Assembly: GCF_009834545.1 (NCBI RefSeq)
Contig: NZ_CP019427.1
Span: 3,292,001-3,356,000 of the forward strand
DNA length: 64,000 bases
Source of the DNA: Pseudomonas sp. S04
GTDB lineage: Bacteria > Pseudomonadota > Gammaproteobacteria > Pseudomonadales > Pseudomonadaceae
Direction: 5' to 3'
Shown here: positions 36,867 to 45,298 of the stretch, piece by piece
Layout of the letters: every line of letters begins with the position of its first letter
Numbering within the stretch: the first letter of the stretch is position 1
Notes under the pieces: generated by a model
Told to the model about the DNA's origin: nothing
The model's database searches: none
Seen by the model: only the letters and a program-made list of their open reading frames with translations
Position numbers and translations under genes: made by a program

Positions 36867-38057
36867 ATGTCTGCGCAGCAAACACCCCCCGTCAGTTCCA
36901 TGGCGATCACCCTGCAGATCGTCTCCATCGTGTTCTACACCTTTATTGCCTTTATCTGTATCGGCCTGCCGATTGCGGTGCTGCCGGGTTATGTCCACGA
37001 ACACCTGGGGTTCAGTGCGGTGGTGGCCGGGTTGACCATTGGCTCGCAGTACCTGGCCACCCTGCTCAGCCGGCCCATGGCCGGGCGCATGTGTGACAGC
37101 GTCGGCACCAAGCGTGCAATTGTCTATGGACTGCTGGGGATCCTGCTCAGCGGCGTGCTGACCCTGGCCTCGACCCTGCTGCAGAGTCTGCCGCTGCTGA
37201 GCCTGGGCATCCTGATCTGCGGCCGGTTGTTATTGGGTGTTGCCCAGGGCCTGATCGGCGTCGGCACCATCAGTTGGTGCATGGGCCAGGTCGGCGCCGA
37301 ACACACGGCGCGCTCGATTTCCTGGAACGGAATTGCCTCCTATGGCGCCATCGCCATTGGCGCGCCACTGGGGGTGGTGATGATCGACGCCTGGGGCTTC
37401 GCCAGCCTGGGGATTGCCCTGGCCGTGCTGGCAGCGGCCGCCTTGCTGCTGATTCGCAACAAACCCTCGGTGCCGGTGATCCGTGGCGAGCGCCTGCCCT
37501 TCTGGTCGGTGTTCGGGCGTATCGCGCCCTTTGGCGCCAGCCTGAGCCTGGCCTCGATCGGCTATGGCACCCTGACCACCTTCATCGCCCTGTTTTATGT
37601 CAGCCGTGGCTGGACCGGCGCGGCCTACTGCCTGACGGTATTTGGCCTGTGCTTCATTCTCGCGCGGCTGCTGTTCATCTCCTGCATCAACCGCTTCGGC
37701 GGGTACAGCTCGGCCATCGCCTGCATGAGCATCGAGACCCTGGGGCTGGCACTGTTGTGGCTGGCCCCCTCGACGACCGTGGCCCTGATTGGTGCCGGGC
37801 TCGCAGGCTTTGGCCTGTCCCTGGTGTATCCAGCCCTCGGCGTGGAAGCCATCAAGCAAGTCCCGAGCAGCAGTCGCGGCGCCGGCTTGAGCGCTTATGC
37901 GGTGTTCTTCGATCTGGCACTGGCGATTGCTGGTCCCTTGATGGGAGCCGTGGCGTTGAACCTGGGGTATTCGTGGATTTTCTTTGGCGCAGCGCTGTTG
38001 TCGATCAGCGGCTTGGGCCTGACCTTGCTGCTCAAGCGCAGGAGCCTGCGGGGCTAG
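36867..38057 (+). CDS. MFS transporter (YhhS/YfcJ-like)
   Basis: A 396-residue major facilitator with twelve predicted helices and the conserved loop 2-3 motif GRMCDSVGTKRAIVYG. It resembles the arabinose-efflux-like YhhS/YfcJ group of exporters. Substrate unknown. It is convergent with the hydrolase gene, only 8 bases between stops. Confidence 0.88.
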   Translation: MSAQQTPPVSSMAITLQIVSIVFYTFIAFICIGLPIAVLPGYVHEHLGFSAVVAGLTIGSQYLATLLSRPMAGRMCDSVGTKRAIVYGLLGILLSGVLTLASTLLQSLPLLSLGILICGRLLLGVAQGLIGVGTISWCMGQVGAEHTARSISWNGIASYGAIAIGAPLGVVMIDAWGFASLGIALAVLAAAALLLIRNKPSVPVIRGERLPFWSVFGRIAPFGASLSLASIGYGTLTTFIALFYVSRGWTGAAYCLTVFGLCFILARLLFISCINRFGGYSSAIACMSIETLGLALLWLAPSTTVALIGAGLAGFGLSLVYPALGVEAIKQVPSSSRGAGLSAYAVFFDLALAIAGPLMGAVALNLGYSWIFFGAALLSISGLGLTLLLKRRSLRG

Positions 38058-38065
38058 TCACTGCG

Positions 38066-39115
38066 TCAGGACCCATGTTCCTCGCTGACAGTCTGCAGCC
38101 CGGCACGGCTGGGTTTGCCCAAGGTGCGTGAGAAAAACGCGGCAGCTTCGGTGATCAGGTTGCGGTGAATGTCCTCGCGGTCGACACCATCGGCATCGGT
38201 GCACAGGGCCGCCATGGCCAGCCGTTGTTCAGCGCTGCACGGCGCCATGAACACAAAGTGCCCGGCCCCGGCCAGCAGCTTGAAGTCCGGCGCGGTCGGT
38301 AGCTTGCGCGCCAGGGCCGCCGCGTTCTTGTCCACTGCCACCAGCTTGTCGCCATCGCCACTGTAGAGCAGCACCGGCACATGCACCCCCGCCAGGGTTT
38401 GCCGGCCAAATTTCAAGCTCAGGGGCGCCATCAGCATCAAGGCGTGGACCCGTGGATCGGCGACCGGTTGCAGGTCGTCACGGTCGACGATCAGTTCGCC
38501 CTGAGTGTTGCAGGCGTCGCGATCCTCCGGGCGCTCCAGGCAGTAGCGGCGCAAGCGGTCGAGGTCGGGAGTGGCGCCGGACAGAATCAATGCAGTTTCA
38601 CCACCGGCTGAATAACCGATGACCCCGACCTGCTCGGGATTGACGAATGGCGCCAGCAGCGGATCAGCCAGGGTCGCGGTGATGGCCTCGGAAATCTGGA
38701 TCGGCCGCCCGTACAGGTTGCTCAAGGTGCCGAGGCGGCTGTGGTCCTTGGAGTTGTCGCCGGGGTGAATCACCGCCACCACCACAAAACCCTTGCGGGC
38801 CAGCGCCGTGGCGAGGTCGTGCAGGGCCAGGGGCGTACCGGTGTTGCCGTGGGACAACATCAGCAGCGGGAAACGGCCGATGGCGACCCGGGCATCTTGC
38901 GTTGCCTGGATCTGATAGCCCTCCAGCATGCTGGGGTGCTCGATGCCAGTCGACGGATAAAACGCGATGGCGGACATTGGTTGCAGGTCCAGCGGGTCGA
39001 GAAAGCTCAGGGAGTGGTAACCGACGCTCCAATGTGGCGTCAATCGAGGTGCGGCGTGCACTGAATTCAGGCTGCCCAGCAGGCAGATCAGTAACAGTGC
39101 CCACAGACGCGACAT
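38066..39115 (-). CDS. Secreted alpha/beta hydrolase (dienelactone hydrolase/PAF-AH-like)
   Basis: A 349-residue protein with a signal peptide (about 1-21, ending SVHA) and an alpha/beta-hydrolase fold. The oxyanion strand is LLMLSHGNTGTPLA, the nucleophile elbow is GYSAGGETA, and a late Asp (SGDGDKLVAV) and His (GAGHFVF) complete the triad. It probably acts in the periplasm on an ester. Substrate unknown. Confidence 0.85.
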   Translation of the reverse strand: MSRLWALLLICLLGSLNSVHAAPRLTPHWSVGYHSLSFLDPLDLQPMSAIAFYPSTGIEHPSMLEGYQIQATQDARVAIGRFPLLMLSHGNTGTPLALHDLATALARKGFVVVAVIHPGDNSKDHSRLGTLSNLYGRPIQISEAITATLADPLLAPFVNPEQVGVIGYSAGGETALILSGATPDLDRLRRYCLERPEDRDACNTQGELIVDRDDLQPVADPRVHALMLMAPLSLKFGRQTLAGVHVPVLLYSGDGDKLVAVDKNAAALARKLPTAPDFKLLAGAGHFVFMAPCSAEQRLAMAALCTDADGVDREDIHRNLITEAAAFFSRTLGKPSRAGLQTVSEEHGS

Positions 39116-39220
39116 GGCATGCCCTACCTTGTTAACCGATTGGTAGAAATATCGAGCTCAGCGCGAAGCTGGCAAACCTAAATTGCAGAATCCTATTGCA
39201 GAACCCCACTGCATAACTCA

Positions 39221-39252
39221 AGCCACTCTCACTCTGCGCGAGCGGCTTTTTT
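39221..39252 (+). terminator. Orphan intrinsic terminator
   Basis: AGCCACTC (39221-39228) pairs with GAGCGGCT (39240-39247) with one mismatch, followed by TTTTTT. It faces the plus direction although no plus-strand gene ends here; the preceding gene is on the other strand. It could end a small RNA from 39120-39220 or be a left-over of a lost gene. Confidence 0.55.
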
Positions 39253-39265
39253 CAAGCGGACACAA

Positions 39266-39424
39266 AAAAACTGCGCGCCTTGATCGTTTTACTCTCGATC
39301 AAAGCGCGCAGTCCAGTGGTTGACGCAAGCTTTACGCAGCGGCGAACAGTTGCTCGCTGATGTGCGCCTGGGCATCGCTCATGGCTTTGTTGCGAACCTC
39401 ATCACCGTAGGCCAGGCCATGGGC
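39266..39424. repeat. Direct repeat copy 1: duplicated azoR 3' end plus terminator
   Basis: 159 bases matching 41709-41867 with two substitutions. It contains the azoR terminator hairpin and the last 35 or so codons of azoR (minus strand), then stops abruptly. Together with the complete copy it brackets the hcp island like a pair of integration junctions. Confidence 0.92.
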
Positions 39425-39609
39425 GGTCAATAACACCAACTCGGATACCTGGTTTCGCGACCTACCCACAGACTTACCAGGACTGATTTTTCACGGAGCA
39501 GCCGTCGGTTTCAGGTATGAAATATTTCGTATGGCTTTTCAGAAATGCCCTACCGCGCACCTGAAAACATTGCAATAGGATGTTTGGCTGACTAAAAGGA
39601 GTGTCACGT
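39425..39609 (+). promoter_or_regulatory. Promoter region of the hcp island
   Basis: 185 bases, more AT-rich than the flanks, between the truncated azoR copy and the hcp start. It should hold the island's own promoter. I could not assign a confident -35/-10 or -24/-12 box. Confidence 0.35.
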
Positions 39610-40095
39610 ATGGCTAATCACGGTTATATGACCATCACCGGCAAGGCTCAAGGACTGATTTCGGCGGGTTGTTCAACCCAAGATTCTATTGGCAACAAGT
39701 GTCAGTCCGGGCATACCGACGAAATTATGGTGCTGTCTTACACCCACAACATGGTTAACATCGGAAATATTAATAAGCCAACACACAGTCCAATCATTAT
39801 CACTAAAAACGTTGATAAAGCCTCGCCGCTACTCGCTCAAGCACTCTCAACTAGAGAAGAAATAAACTGTACAATTAGTTTTTATCGAGTGTCGCCTTTT
39901 GGCATGCAAGAAAAATTCTATTCAGTCTCGATCAATGGCGGGATCATTGCTGATCTGACACTTGAAATGCCTCATTCCATTTTGCAGAGCGATGCCGAAA
40001 CTCAAGAGCATGTTGCTATTCGTTACCGAGATATCACGTGGACTCACCACGCTGCCGGCACCAGCGGATATAGCACATGGGGAAATAACGAATGA
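39610..40095 (+). CDS. hcp: Hcp family type VI secretion tube protein (orphan)
   Basis: A 161-residue Hcp protein beginning MANHGYMTITGKAQGLISAG, with CSTQDSIGNKCQSGHTDEIMVLSYTH and the mid segment ITKNVDKASPLLAQAL, all typical of the Hcp ring protein. GGAG lies 8 bases before ATG 39610. No other T6SS structural genes are present, so it is an auxiliary hcp, and the next gene overlaps it by ATGA. This is the usual layout in which Hcp carries the downstream effector through the T6SS tube. Lower GC than its surroundings indicates acquisition. Confidence 0.9.
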   Translation: MANHGYMTITGKAQGLISAGCSTQDSIGNKCQSGHTDEIMVLSYTHNMVNIGNINKPTHSPIIITKNVDKASPLLAQALSTREEINCTISFYRVSPFGMQEKFYSVSINGGIIADLTLEMPHSILQSDAETQEHVAIRYRDITWTHHAAGTSGYSTWGNNE

Positions 40096-40814
40096 AACCA
40101 ACAAACGAAAGTTGCATGCCTGGCAGTTGTGATTATTGGATGGTTAGCCAAGCCGCCGCAAAGCTGGGTAGTCAAGCGAGCACATTAGGCGCTAGACATA
40201 TTAAAGATGGAACGCTGCGCCTGCAATTCAACAGAGAGGTTTCTTATTATGCCAGAGGCATTGTTAATGACGTTTCTCAGGGCAATAAAAGCGCTGAGCA
40301 GGGATTAAAAGAGCTAAAGGATGAGCAAAACAGTCTACTCAGTCAGGCAAGAGACGTTGCCTTACGAGGAGCAAGCGTTATCTCCGGAGCGCTTCAGTTT
40401 GCTGCGGGTGCTGGGATTTGCTACGCCTCCGTGGGCACACTTTGCCTTTTCGCGGGTGCGCCCATGATGCTCAACGGTGCTAATAACACCTATGAGAGCG
40501 GGCGCAACCTTTTCGAGAATCGTTCCGATACCGTAGGCCCACTGAGAACGGGTTATCGCGCCGTTTCTGGAATGCTGGGGAAAGGTAATTGTGAAGCCGA
40601 TGTGGCCTATGGAATGGTTGACTTGAGTTCGTCAGCCTACGGCATAGGCAGAATGGTATTGAAACCCGATGCTTGGCGTTTGTTTAGGTACGTGAATACG
40701 GACTATGTTAGAGGGTATCAACAAGCTGCGCGAGGAGGCTTTATCTTCGATAGATTGATGGACAGTACGACTGTAAAAACCATGTATAGCGCGTGCCACC
40801 CGTCTAATGAGTAA
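40092..40814 (+). CDS. DUF4225-type putative T6SS effector
   Basis: A 240-residue protein. The central block (VSYYARGIVNDV...GLKELKDEQNSLLSQA) is followed by a glycine- and alanine-rich hydrophobic stretch (about 88-130, ISGALQFAAGAGICYASVG), and a C-terminal VVDLSSSAYG-like and DAWRLFRYVNTDYVRGY region. I recognise this as the DUF4225 family, often encoded right after hcp in Pseudomonas. The hydrophobic hairpin hints at membrane insertion as the toxic activity, but that is inference. It overlaps hcp by ATGA and the next gene by 8 bases. Confidence 0.72.
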   Translation: MKPTNESCMPGSCDYWMVSQAAAKLGSQASTLGARHIKDGTLRLQFNREVSYYARGIVNDVSQGNKSAEQGLKELKDEQNSLLSQARDVALRGASVISGALQFAAGAGICYASVGTLCLFAGAPMMLNGANNTYESGRNLFENRSDTVGPLRTGYRAVSGMLGKGNCEADVAYGMVDLSSSAYGIGRMVLKPDAWRLFRYVNTDYVRGYQQAARGGFIFDRLMDSTTVKTMYSACHPSNE

Positions 40815-41109
40815 CTTTATTTTTTACCCCGTCTTCGTGCTGATAGCGGCGCTTCTGTACTGGCCATCCTACTGGGCATACTTCGCGTTTTCAGGTCGGA
40901 ATTTTTCCCCATTTAAGTTTTGGGGAGTTGGCATCTATAACGTACTGTTCGGCTCTATTCACGTTTTTTTTGTGCAAGACAGCACGCTACCTTTTATGGG
41001 TCACGTAGATAACTCCGTAATGGGCTGGCTATCCCTTGCCATGATATTTGTCTATGCGTTTACCCTTCCAGCTAATTGGGAACGAAAACGCTGGTTTTCA
41101 CGAAAGTAA
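40807..41109 (+). CDS. Small membrane protein, probable immunity partner
   Basis: A 100-residue protein with three predicted membrane helices (about 3-28, 36-56 and 70-90) and a basic C-terminal tail (NWERKRWFSRK). It overlaps the effector gene by 8 bases. A small inner-membrane protein directly after a membrane-directed effector is the usual place of an immunity protein. There is no homology claim. Confidence 0.6.
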   Translation: MSNFIFYPVFVLIAALLYWPSYWAYFAFSGRNFSPFKFWGVGIYNVLFGSIHVFFVQDSTLPFMGHVDNSVMGWLSLAMIFVYAFTLPANWERKRWFSRK

Positions 41110-41162
41110 ACTCACACCGAATCAATACCCATCCAGGAGGGTGTTTCAAAGACGCGTCCTGG

Positions 41163-41385
41163 TTATCCTAACAGGTCATCGTCTGGATTAAGCAGCGGCG
41201 ACAGCCGAGCCAGATCCTCGTCCTGCACCAGGTAGCCGGGCACCGTGATGGCATTCAGACCGGAGAACTGGTCTGAAATCAGGTTCTAGTCACGGAGATA
41301 GTTCTGGCTCACCGAGGACAGCCGGTCACGGCGCAGCGCTTGGTGATCATTGCGAATCAGTGGCTTCAGGCCGGTGTTGCAGGCT
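41163..41385 (-). pseudogene. Degenerate Tn3-family transposase fragment
   Basis: Read on the minus strand, this stretch gives NTGLKPLIRNDHQALRRDRL then SSVSQNYLRD, an in-frame stop, then NLISDQFSGLNAITVPGYL and VQDEDLARLSPLL. The GLKPL...LRRDRLS..SQNYLRDE and DEDLARLSPLL patterns fit the C-terminal part of Tn3-type TnpA proteins. The reading frame is broken by at least one stop and an internal deletion, and the flanks of TnpA are absent. Confidence 0.5.
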
Positions 41386-41416
41386 CACCCTAGGAGCACG
41401 GCACACAGGCTTGTCA

Positions 41417-41686
41417 CTAGATTTCCGGATCATCGGCTTCAATCTCGATGGTCAAGCGCGCCAGCACCGTCGCCCGTTGCAGGTTATTGATCATTGCTCC
41501 CACTTTGGCAGGCTGCAGGATGGCATGAAGCTTGGAGTAACGACTGGCCCGACGAATCTCATCGAGCGGTGCACGTGAGGTCACTACCTCAAACCGAGCC
41601 GAACGCCAGGCTCGATAGATTGCATCGGGGGCCCCATGCGGTGAGATCAGCGTACTGAACAGTATGTTGGTGTCATCCAAGAGCAC
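41417..41686 (-). pseudogene. Truncated PIN-domain toxin (VapC-like, PIN_3 type)
   Basis: 89 residues starting VLLDDTNILFSTLISPHGAPD, the N-terminal part of a PIN-family toxin (usual form LLDTNILFSALISPHG). It is about 50 residues short; the frame stops just after EADDPE, where the third acidic region of the PIN fold should follow. One extra Asp is inserted in the first metal-binding motif. No antitoxin gene is visible. It is probably inactive. Confidence 0.7.
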
Positions 41687-41708
41687 GCTGTACAGCTACC
41701 TGCACACC

Positions 41709-41754
41709 AAAAACTGCGCGCCTTGATCGTTTTACTCTCGATCAAAGCGCGCAG
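41709..41754 (-). terminator. azoR terminator (inside direct repeat copy 2)
   Basis: A 16-base stem (41714-41729 with 41739-41754, one wobble pair) around a TTTTACTCT loop is followed, reading the minus strand, by TTTTTGG. The same hairpin is duplicated at 39266-39311 in repeat copy 1. Confidence 0.85.
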
Positions 41755-41867
41755 TCCAGTGGTTGACGCAAGCTTTACGCAGCGGCGAACAGTTGCTCGC
41801 TGATGTGCACCTGAGCATCGCTCATGGCTTTGTTGCGAACCTCATCACCGTAGGCCAGGCCATGGGC
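41709..41867. repeat. Direct repeat copy 2: native azoR 3' end
   Basis: This copy continues into the intact azoR gene, so it is the original. Copy 1 at 39266-39424 is the duplicate. The repeat spacing of 2443 bases defines the size of the inserted unit. Confidence 0.92.
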
Positions 41868-42386
41868 ACGGACAAACTCGATGTCGGTGATGCCCATGAA
41901 ACCGAGCATGACTTTCAAATACTCTTCATGGCCAACACCGGTCGGTTGACCGGCATGCAGGCCGCCGGAGGTCGACACCAGCACCACTTTCTTGTTGCCG
42001 CACAGGCCTTCAGGGCCGGCCTCGGTGTAGCGGAACGTCTGGCCGGCGACGGCGATGCGGTCGAACCAGGCCTTGAGTTGGGTGGGGATGGTGAAGTTGT
42101 ACATCGGCGCGGCAATCACCACCGCATCAGCGGCGAGGAATTCGGCCAGGGTCGAAGCACTCAGTTCGGCTTCGTGCTGCTGCGCGGCGTTGCGCAGTTC
42201 GGCGGTGGTGCCGGCCGCAACCAGGGTCGCGGCAGAAAAGTGGCTAATGGCATCGCTGGCCAGGTCGCGGTAGGTCACCTGGGTGGCCGGGTCGGCGGCT
42301 AACCAGGCCTGGACCACACCCTGGCTCAACTGACGGGAAGCGGAGTTGTCACCGAGGATGCTCGAATCGATATGCAGAAGTTTCAT
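41775..42386 (-). CDS. azoR: FMN-dependent NADH-azoreductase
   Basis: A 203-residue flavodoxin-fold reductase with the FMN site [21 protein letters not shown], the [19 protein letters not shown] segment and [12 protein letters not shown]. It reduces azo compounds and quinones with NADH. GGAG precedes ATG 42386. It is divergent from a LysR regulator, the usual arrangement for regulation. Its 3' end is the duplicated site of the neighbouring island. Confidence 0.92.
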   Translation of the reverse strand: MKLLHIDSSILGDNSASRQLSQGVVQAWLAADPATQVTYRDLASDAISHFSAATLVAAGTTAELRNAAQQHEAELSASTLAEFLAADAVVIAAPMYNFTIPTQLKAWFDRIAVAGQTFRYTEAGPEGLCGNKKVVLVSTSGGLHAGQPTGVGHEEYLKVMLGFMGITDIEFVRAHGLAYGDEVRNKAMSDAQVHISEQLFAAA

Positions 42387-42513
42387 GTGGGATCTCCAAG
42401 TGAGGATCGCCACCGGGCGATCAAGTTGAGACAATCCTACAGGTGAATCCAATGGACGATTAGTCGGCAACAATGTGATAGTTCGTCCCACTGATAGGAC
42501 AATCGAGTGCGCC

Positions 42514-43422
42514 ATGCAAGATCTCAATGACCTCTACTATTTCGCCAAGGTGGTCGAAGCCGGCGGTTTCGCTGCGGCCGGGCGGTTGCTGGGGATTCCC
42601 AAGTCGCGGTTGTCACGACGCATCGCCGAGCTGGAAGAACGCCTGGGTGCGCGCCTGCTGCAACGGACGACCCGGCAACTGAAGCTGACCGCAGTGGGTG
42701 AACGTTATTTGCGCCACTGCCAGGCCATGCTGCTGGAGGCGGAGATGGCCGACGAAGCGGTGGCCAGCATGACCAGCGAACCGCGGGGACGCTTGCGGGT
42801 GTCATGCCCGGTGGGCCTGGCCCATGAGTTCCTGCCGAGCGTGATCAGCACGTTTCTCGAACGCTTCCCCTTGGTACAACTGGAGATGCAACTGCTCAAC
42901 CGCCGGGTCGACCTGGTCACCGAAGGCATCGACGTGGCCTTGCGGGTCCGCGATTTGGGCGACGAGGACCCCTTCCTGGTGACCCGCCGCCTGCGCCAGG
43001 CGCAAACAGTGCTCGTCGCGACCCCGGCGTTCCTGCGCGAGCGCCAGATCGACCACCCCGACGACCTGAAAAATGTGCCGGTACTCGCGGCCCTGGAAGC
43101 CGATCGCCTGGTGCATTTGCGCATGCTCGACGCGCAGGGGCACAGTTGCGACTTGAGCCTGGAGGCGCGCCTGGGCATCGATGACTTTGTCGTGCGCAAG
43201 GCCTGCACCCTGGCCGGGCTGGGTTTCACCATTTTGCCGATGCTGTATTGCGAACAGGAACTGGCCGACGGCACGCTGGTGCAACTGCTGCCCCAGTGGT
43301 CGCTGCCCGGTGGCTGGTTGCAGGCCGTCTATCCCCATCGACGCGGCGTGTTGCCGGCGGTGCGGGCGTGGATAGACCATCTGACTGAATCGTTCAAAGG
43401 CTGTGGAGATCGACTGCTATGA
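42514..43422 (+). CDS. LysR family transcriptional regulator
   Basis: A 302-residue regulator with an N-terminal winged HTH ([51 protein letters not shown]) and a periplasmic-binding-like effector domain. It lies divergent to azoR across 127 bases, so it probably controls azoR and itself. Start ATG 42514; the frame opens a little earlier without reason. Its stop overlaps the next gene by ATGA. Confidence 0.9.
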   Translation: MQDLNDLYYFAKVVEAGGFAAAGRLLGIPKSRLSRRIAELEERLGARLLQRTTRQLKLTAVGERYLRHCQAMLLEAEMADEAVASMTSEPRGRLRVSCPVGLAHEFLPSVISTFLERFPLVQLEMQLLNRRVDLVTEGIDVALRVRDLGDEDPFLVTRRLRQAQTVLVATPAFLRERQIDHPDDLKNVPVLAALEADRLVHLRMLDAQGHSCDLSLEARLGIDDFVVRKACTLAGLGFTILPMLYCEQELADGTLVQLLPQWSLPGGWLQAVYPHRRGVLPAVRAWIDHLTESFKGCGDRLL

Positions 43423-43778
43423 AAGCCAAGGTGATGAGCGAACAACAGGTCGCCGACTTCTGCCTGGCCCTGCCCGGGGCCCGGGAAGATTACAAATGGG
43501 GGGGCGTGCGGGTGTTTTCGGTGGCGGGAAACAAGATGTTCGCCCTGCAGAATCTGCGGGGCGACTCATTGGCGTTCAAGGTGGACAAGGAGTTGTTCCT
43601 CGGCCACGTCGACCGCCCGGGGATAGGGCCGGCGCCTTATCTGGCGCGCGCCCAGTGGATCATCATGCAGCCCCCCTACCCGCTGGGGGCCGCTGAGCTG
43701 CAGGGCTTATTGCAACGTTCCCACCAACTGGTGGTGAGCAAGTTGCCCAAGCGGGTGCAGGTCGGCTTGCTCCTTTAA
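43419..43778 (+). CDS. MmcQ/YjbR family protein
   Basis: A 119-residue CyaY-like-fold protein of the MmcQ/YjbR group, with the characteristic LPGAREDYKWGGVRVFSVAGNKMFAL and YLARAQWIIM segments. These are small single-domain proteins with proposed DNA-binding folds but no known function. ATGA overlap with the LysR gene upstream. Its 3' end overlaps the convergent DUF1294 gene by 4 bases. Confidence 0.85.
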   Translation: MKAKVMSEQQVADFCLALPGAREDYKWGGVRVFSVAGNKMFALQNLRGDSLAFKVDKELFLGHVDRPGIGPAPYLARAQWIIMQPPYPLGAAELQGLLQRSHQLVVSKLPKRVQVGLLL

Positions 43779-44179
43779 AACAGGCTGAACAAGCCGGCAC
43801 CGAGGAATAACTGGTCGATCCAGAACACCTGATGCAGCAGCACGATGATCCAGAACACGACCTGGAACGACACCTTGCGGGTCTTGTGGCGGAACACTTG
43901 CTGGGCCAGCAACGCGCCCGGCCAACCGCCGGCCAGCTCCACTGCGTGCAGGACGTTTTCCGGGGTGCGCCAGCGCTCGGTACGGGCCTTGCGCTTGTCA
44001 CTCCAGTACAGCAGGAATGCCAGGACGCTGACCACGCCGTAGGCCGCCAGCGCCAGCGGCGAGCCCCCGCGCAGCCACAACAGGCTGGAACCGATCAGCG
44101 GCAAGGCACACAGGCCCAGGAAGATCAGGCCCTTGAGACGCGGATGCTGGATGGCAACACCGTTGCGAGGGGCGTTCAC
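43775..44179 (-). CDS. DUF1294 membrane protein
   Basis: A 134-residue protein with three or four membrane helices and the DUF1294 signature [36 protein letters not shown]...RHKTRKVSF. The function is unknown; related domains are often fused to a cold-shock domain, which is absent here. It overlaps the upstream uppP gene by ATGA, so it is co-transcribed with it. Confidence 0.88.
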   Translation of the reverse strand: MNAPRNGVAIQHPRLKGLIFLGLCALPLIGSSLLWLRGGSPLALAAYGVVSVLAFLLYWSDKRKARTERWRTPENVLHAVELAGGWPGALLAQQVFRHKTRKVSFQVVFWIIVLLHQVFWIDQLFLGAGLFSLF

Positions 44180-45006
44180 GCCTTGGCCGCCGTCCAGTCG
44201 ATCCAGCCGAACTGCCAGGTCGCCAGGATCAACAGGCCGAAAGCTATCCGGTACCAGGCAAACGCCGCGTAGCTGTGGCTGGCGATGAACTTGAGCAGGC
44301 CTTTGACCGCGATCATCGCAAAAATGAACGCGGTGACAAAACCCACGGCAAATACCGGCAGGTCCGAGGCCTGGAACAGGTCACGGTACTTGTAGCCCGA
44401 GTACACCGCGGCACCGACCATGGTCGGCATTGCCAGGAAGAACGAGAACTCGGTGGCCGCCTTGCGCGACAGGCCGAACAGCAGGCCGCCGATAATCGTC
44501 GAGCCGGAGCGCGAGGTTCCCGGGATCATCGCCAGGCACTGGGTGAAGCCGATTTTCAGTGCATCTTTCCAGGTAATGTCATCGACCGTCTCGGCGCGCA
44601 CGCTGTGCTGGCGACGCTCAGCCCACAGCATGACGACCCCGCCCACCACCAGGGCCGTGGCCACGGTGATCGGGTTGAACAGGTAATGGTGGATCAGGTC
44701 GGCGAAAATCACCCCCAGTACCACCGCTGGCAGGAAGGCAATCAGCAGGTTAGCGGTAAAGCGTTGCGCATTGCGCTGGGTCGGCAAGCCGATGACCACG
44801 TCGAGGATCTTGCGGCGAAACTCCCAGACCACCGCGAGAATCGCCCCGAGCTGGATGATGATGTTGAATGCCATCGCCCGCTCGCCACCAAAATCGAGCA
44901 AGTCCGCCACGATAATCTGGTGCCCGGTACTGGAAATCGGCAAGAACTCGGTCAGCCCTTCTACAACCCCAAGAATCAACGCCTGTATGGCCGTCCAAAG
45001 ATCCAT
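44176..45006 (-). CDS. uppP: Undecaprenyl-diphosphatase
   Basis: A 276-residue membrane enzyme (BacA/UppP) with the signature motifs [14 protein letters not shown] (about 17-30) and [13 protein letters not shown] (about 160-172), which hold the catalytic residues. It recycles undecaprenyl pyrophosphate to undecaprenyl phosphate for cell wall, LPS and arn-type modification, and overexpression gives bacitracin resistance. ATG 45006 follows GGGGG; the frame extends 10 codons further without a better start. Confidence 0.95.
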   Translation of the reverse strand: MDLWTAIQALILGVVEGLTEFLPISSTGHQIIVADLLDFGGERAMAFNIIIQLGAILAVVWEFRRKILDVVIGLPTQRNAQRFTANLLIAFLPAVVLGVIFADLIHHYLFNPITVATALVVGGVVMLWAERRQHSVRAETVDDITWKDALKIGFTQCLAMIPGTSRSGSTIIGGLLFGLSRKAATEFSFFLAMPTMVGAAVYSGYKYRDLFQASDLPVFAVGFVTAFIFAMIAVKGLLKFIASHSYAAFAWYRIAFGLLILATWQFGWIDWTAAKA

Positions 45007-45298
45007 CAATCCCCCATGAAGCGATGCCCCTGGCATGCCACGTTATCTAGTTTTTTTGGTGTTCACTGCGCTCAGCGTAGCTGAATGGCAAGGCGTACAG
45101 GATCTACCGGAACCGGTAAAAATCCTGTGAAAAATCAGCACGGATTCAGGTTTTCCCGTGCGCGGCCGAAATCCTATCAGACATGCCCGGCCAGCGCTGC
45201 GCCGTCATGGGACTTCAGTCGTATTGGCGTAGTGGCAAAAGTCTGCCCTTATGCTGGCGCTGGTTGATGACAAGAATAAGAACCTGGAGTGACGCACT

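Noticed and set aside
41663-41686. Frameshift at the start of the PIN toxin gene
   Set aside because: The extra Asp comes from a three-base insertion, so the frame is kept. Inactivation is judged from the C-terminal truncation instead.
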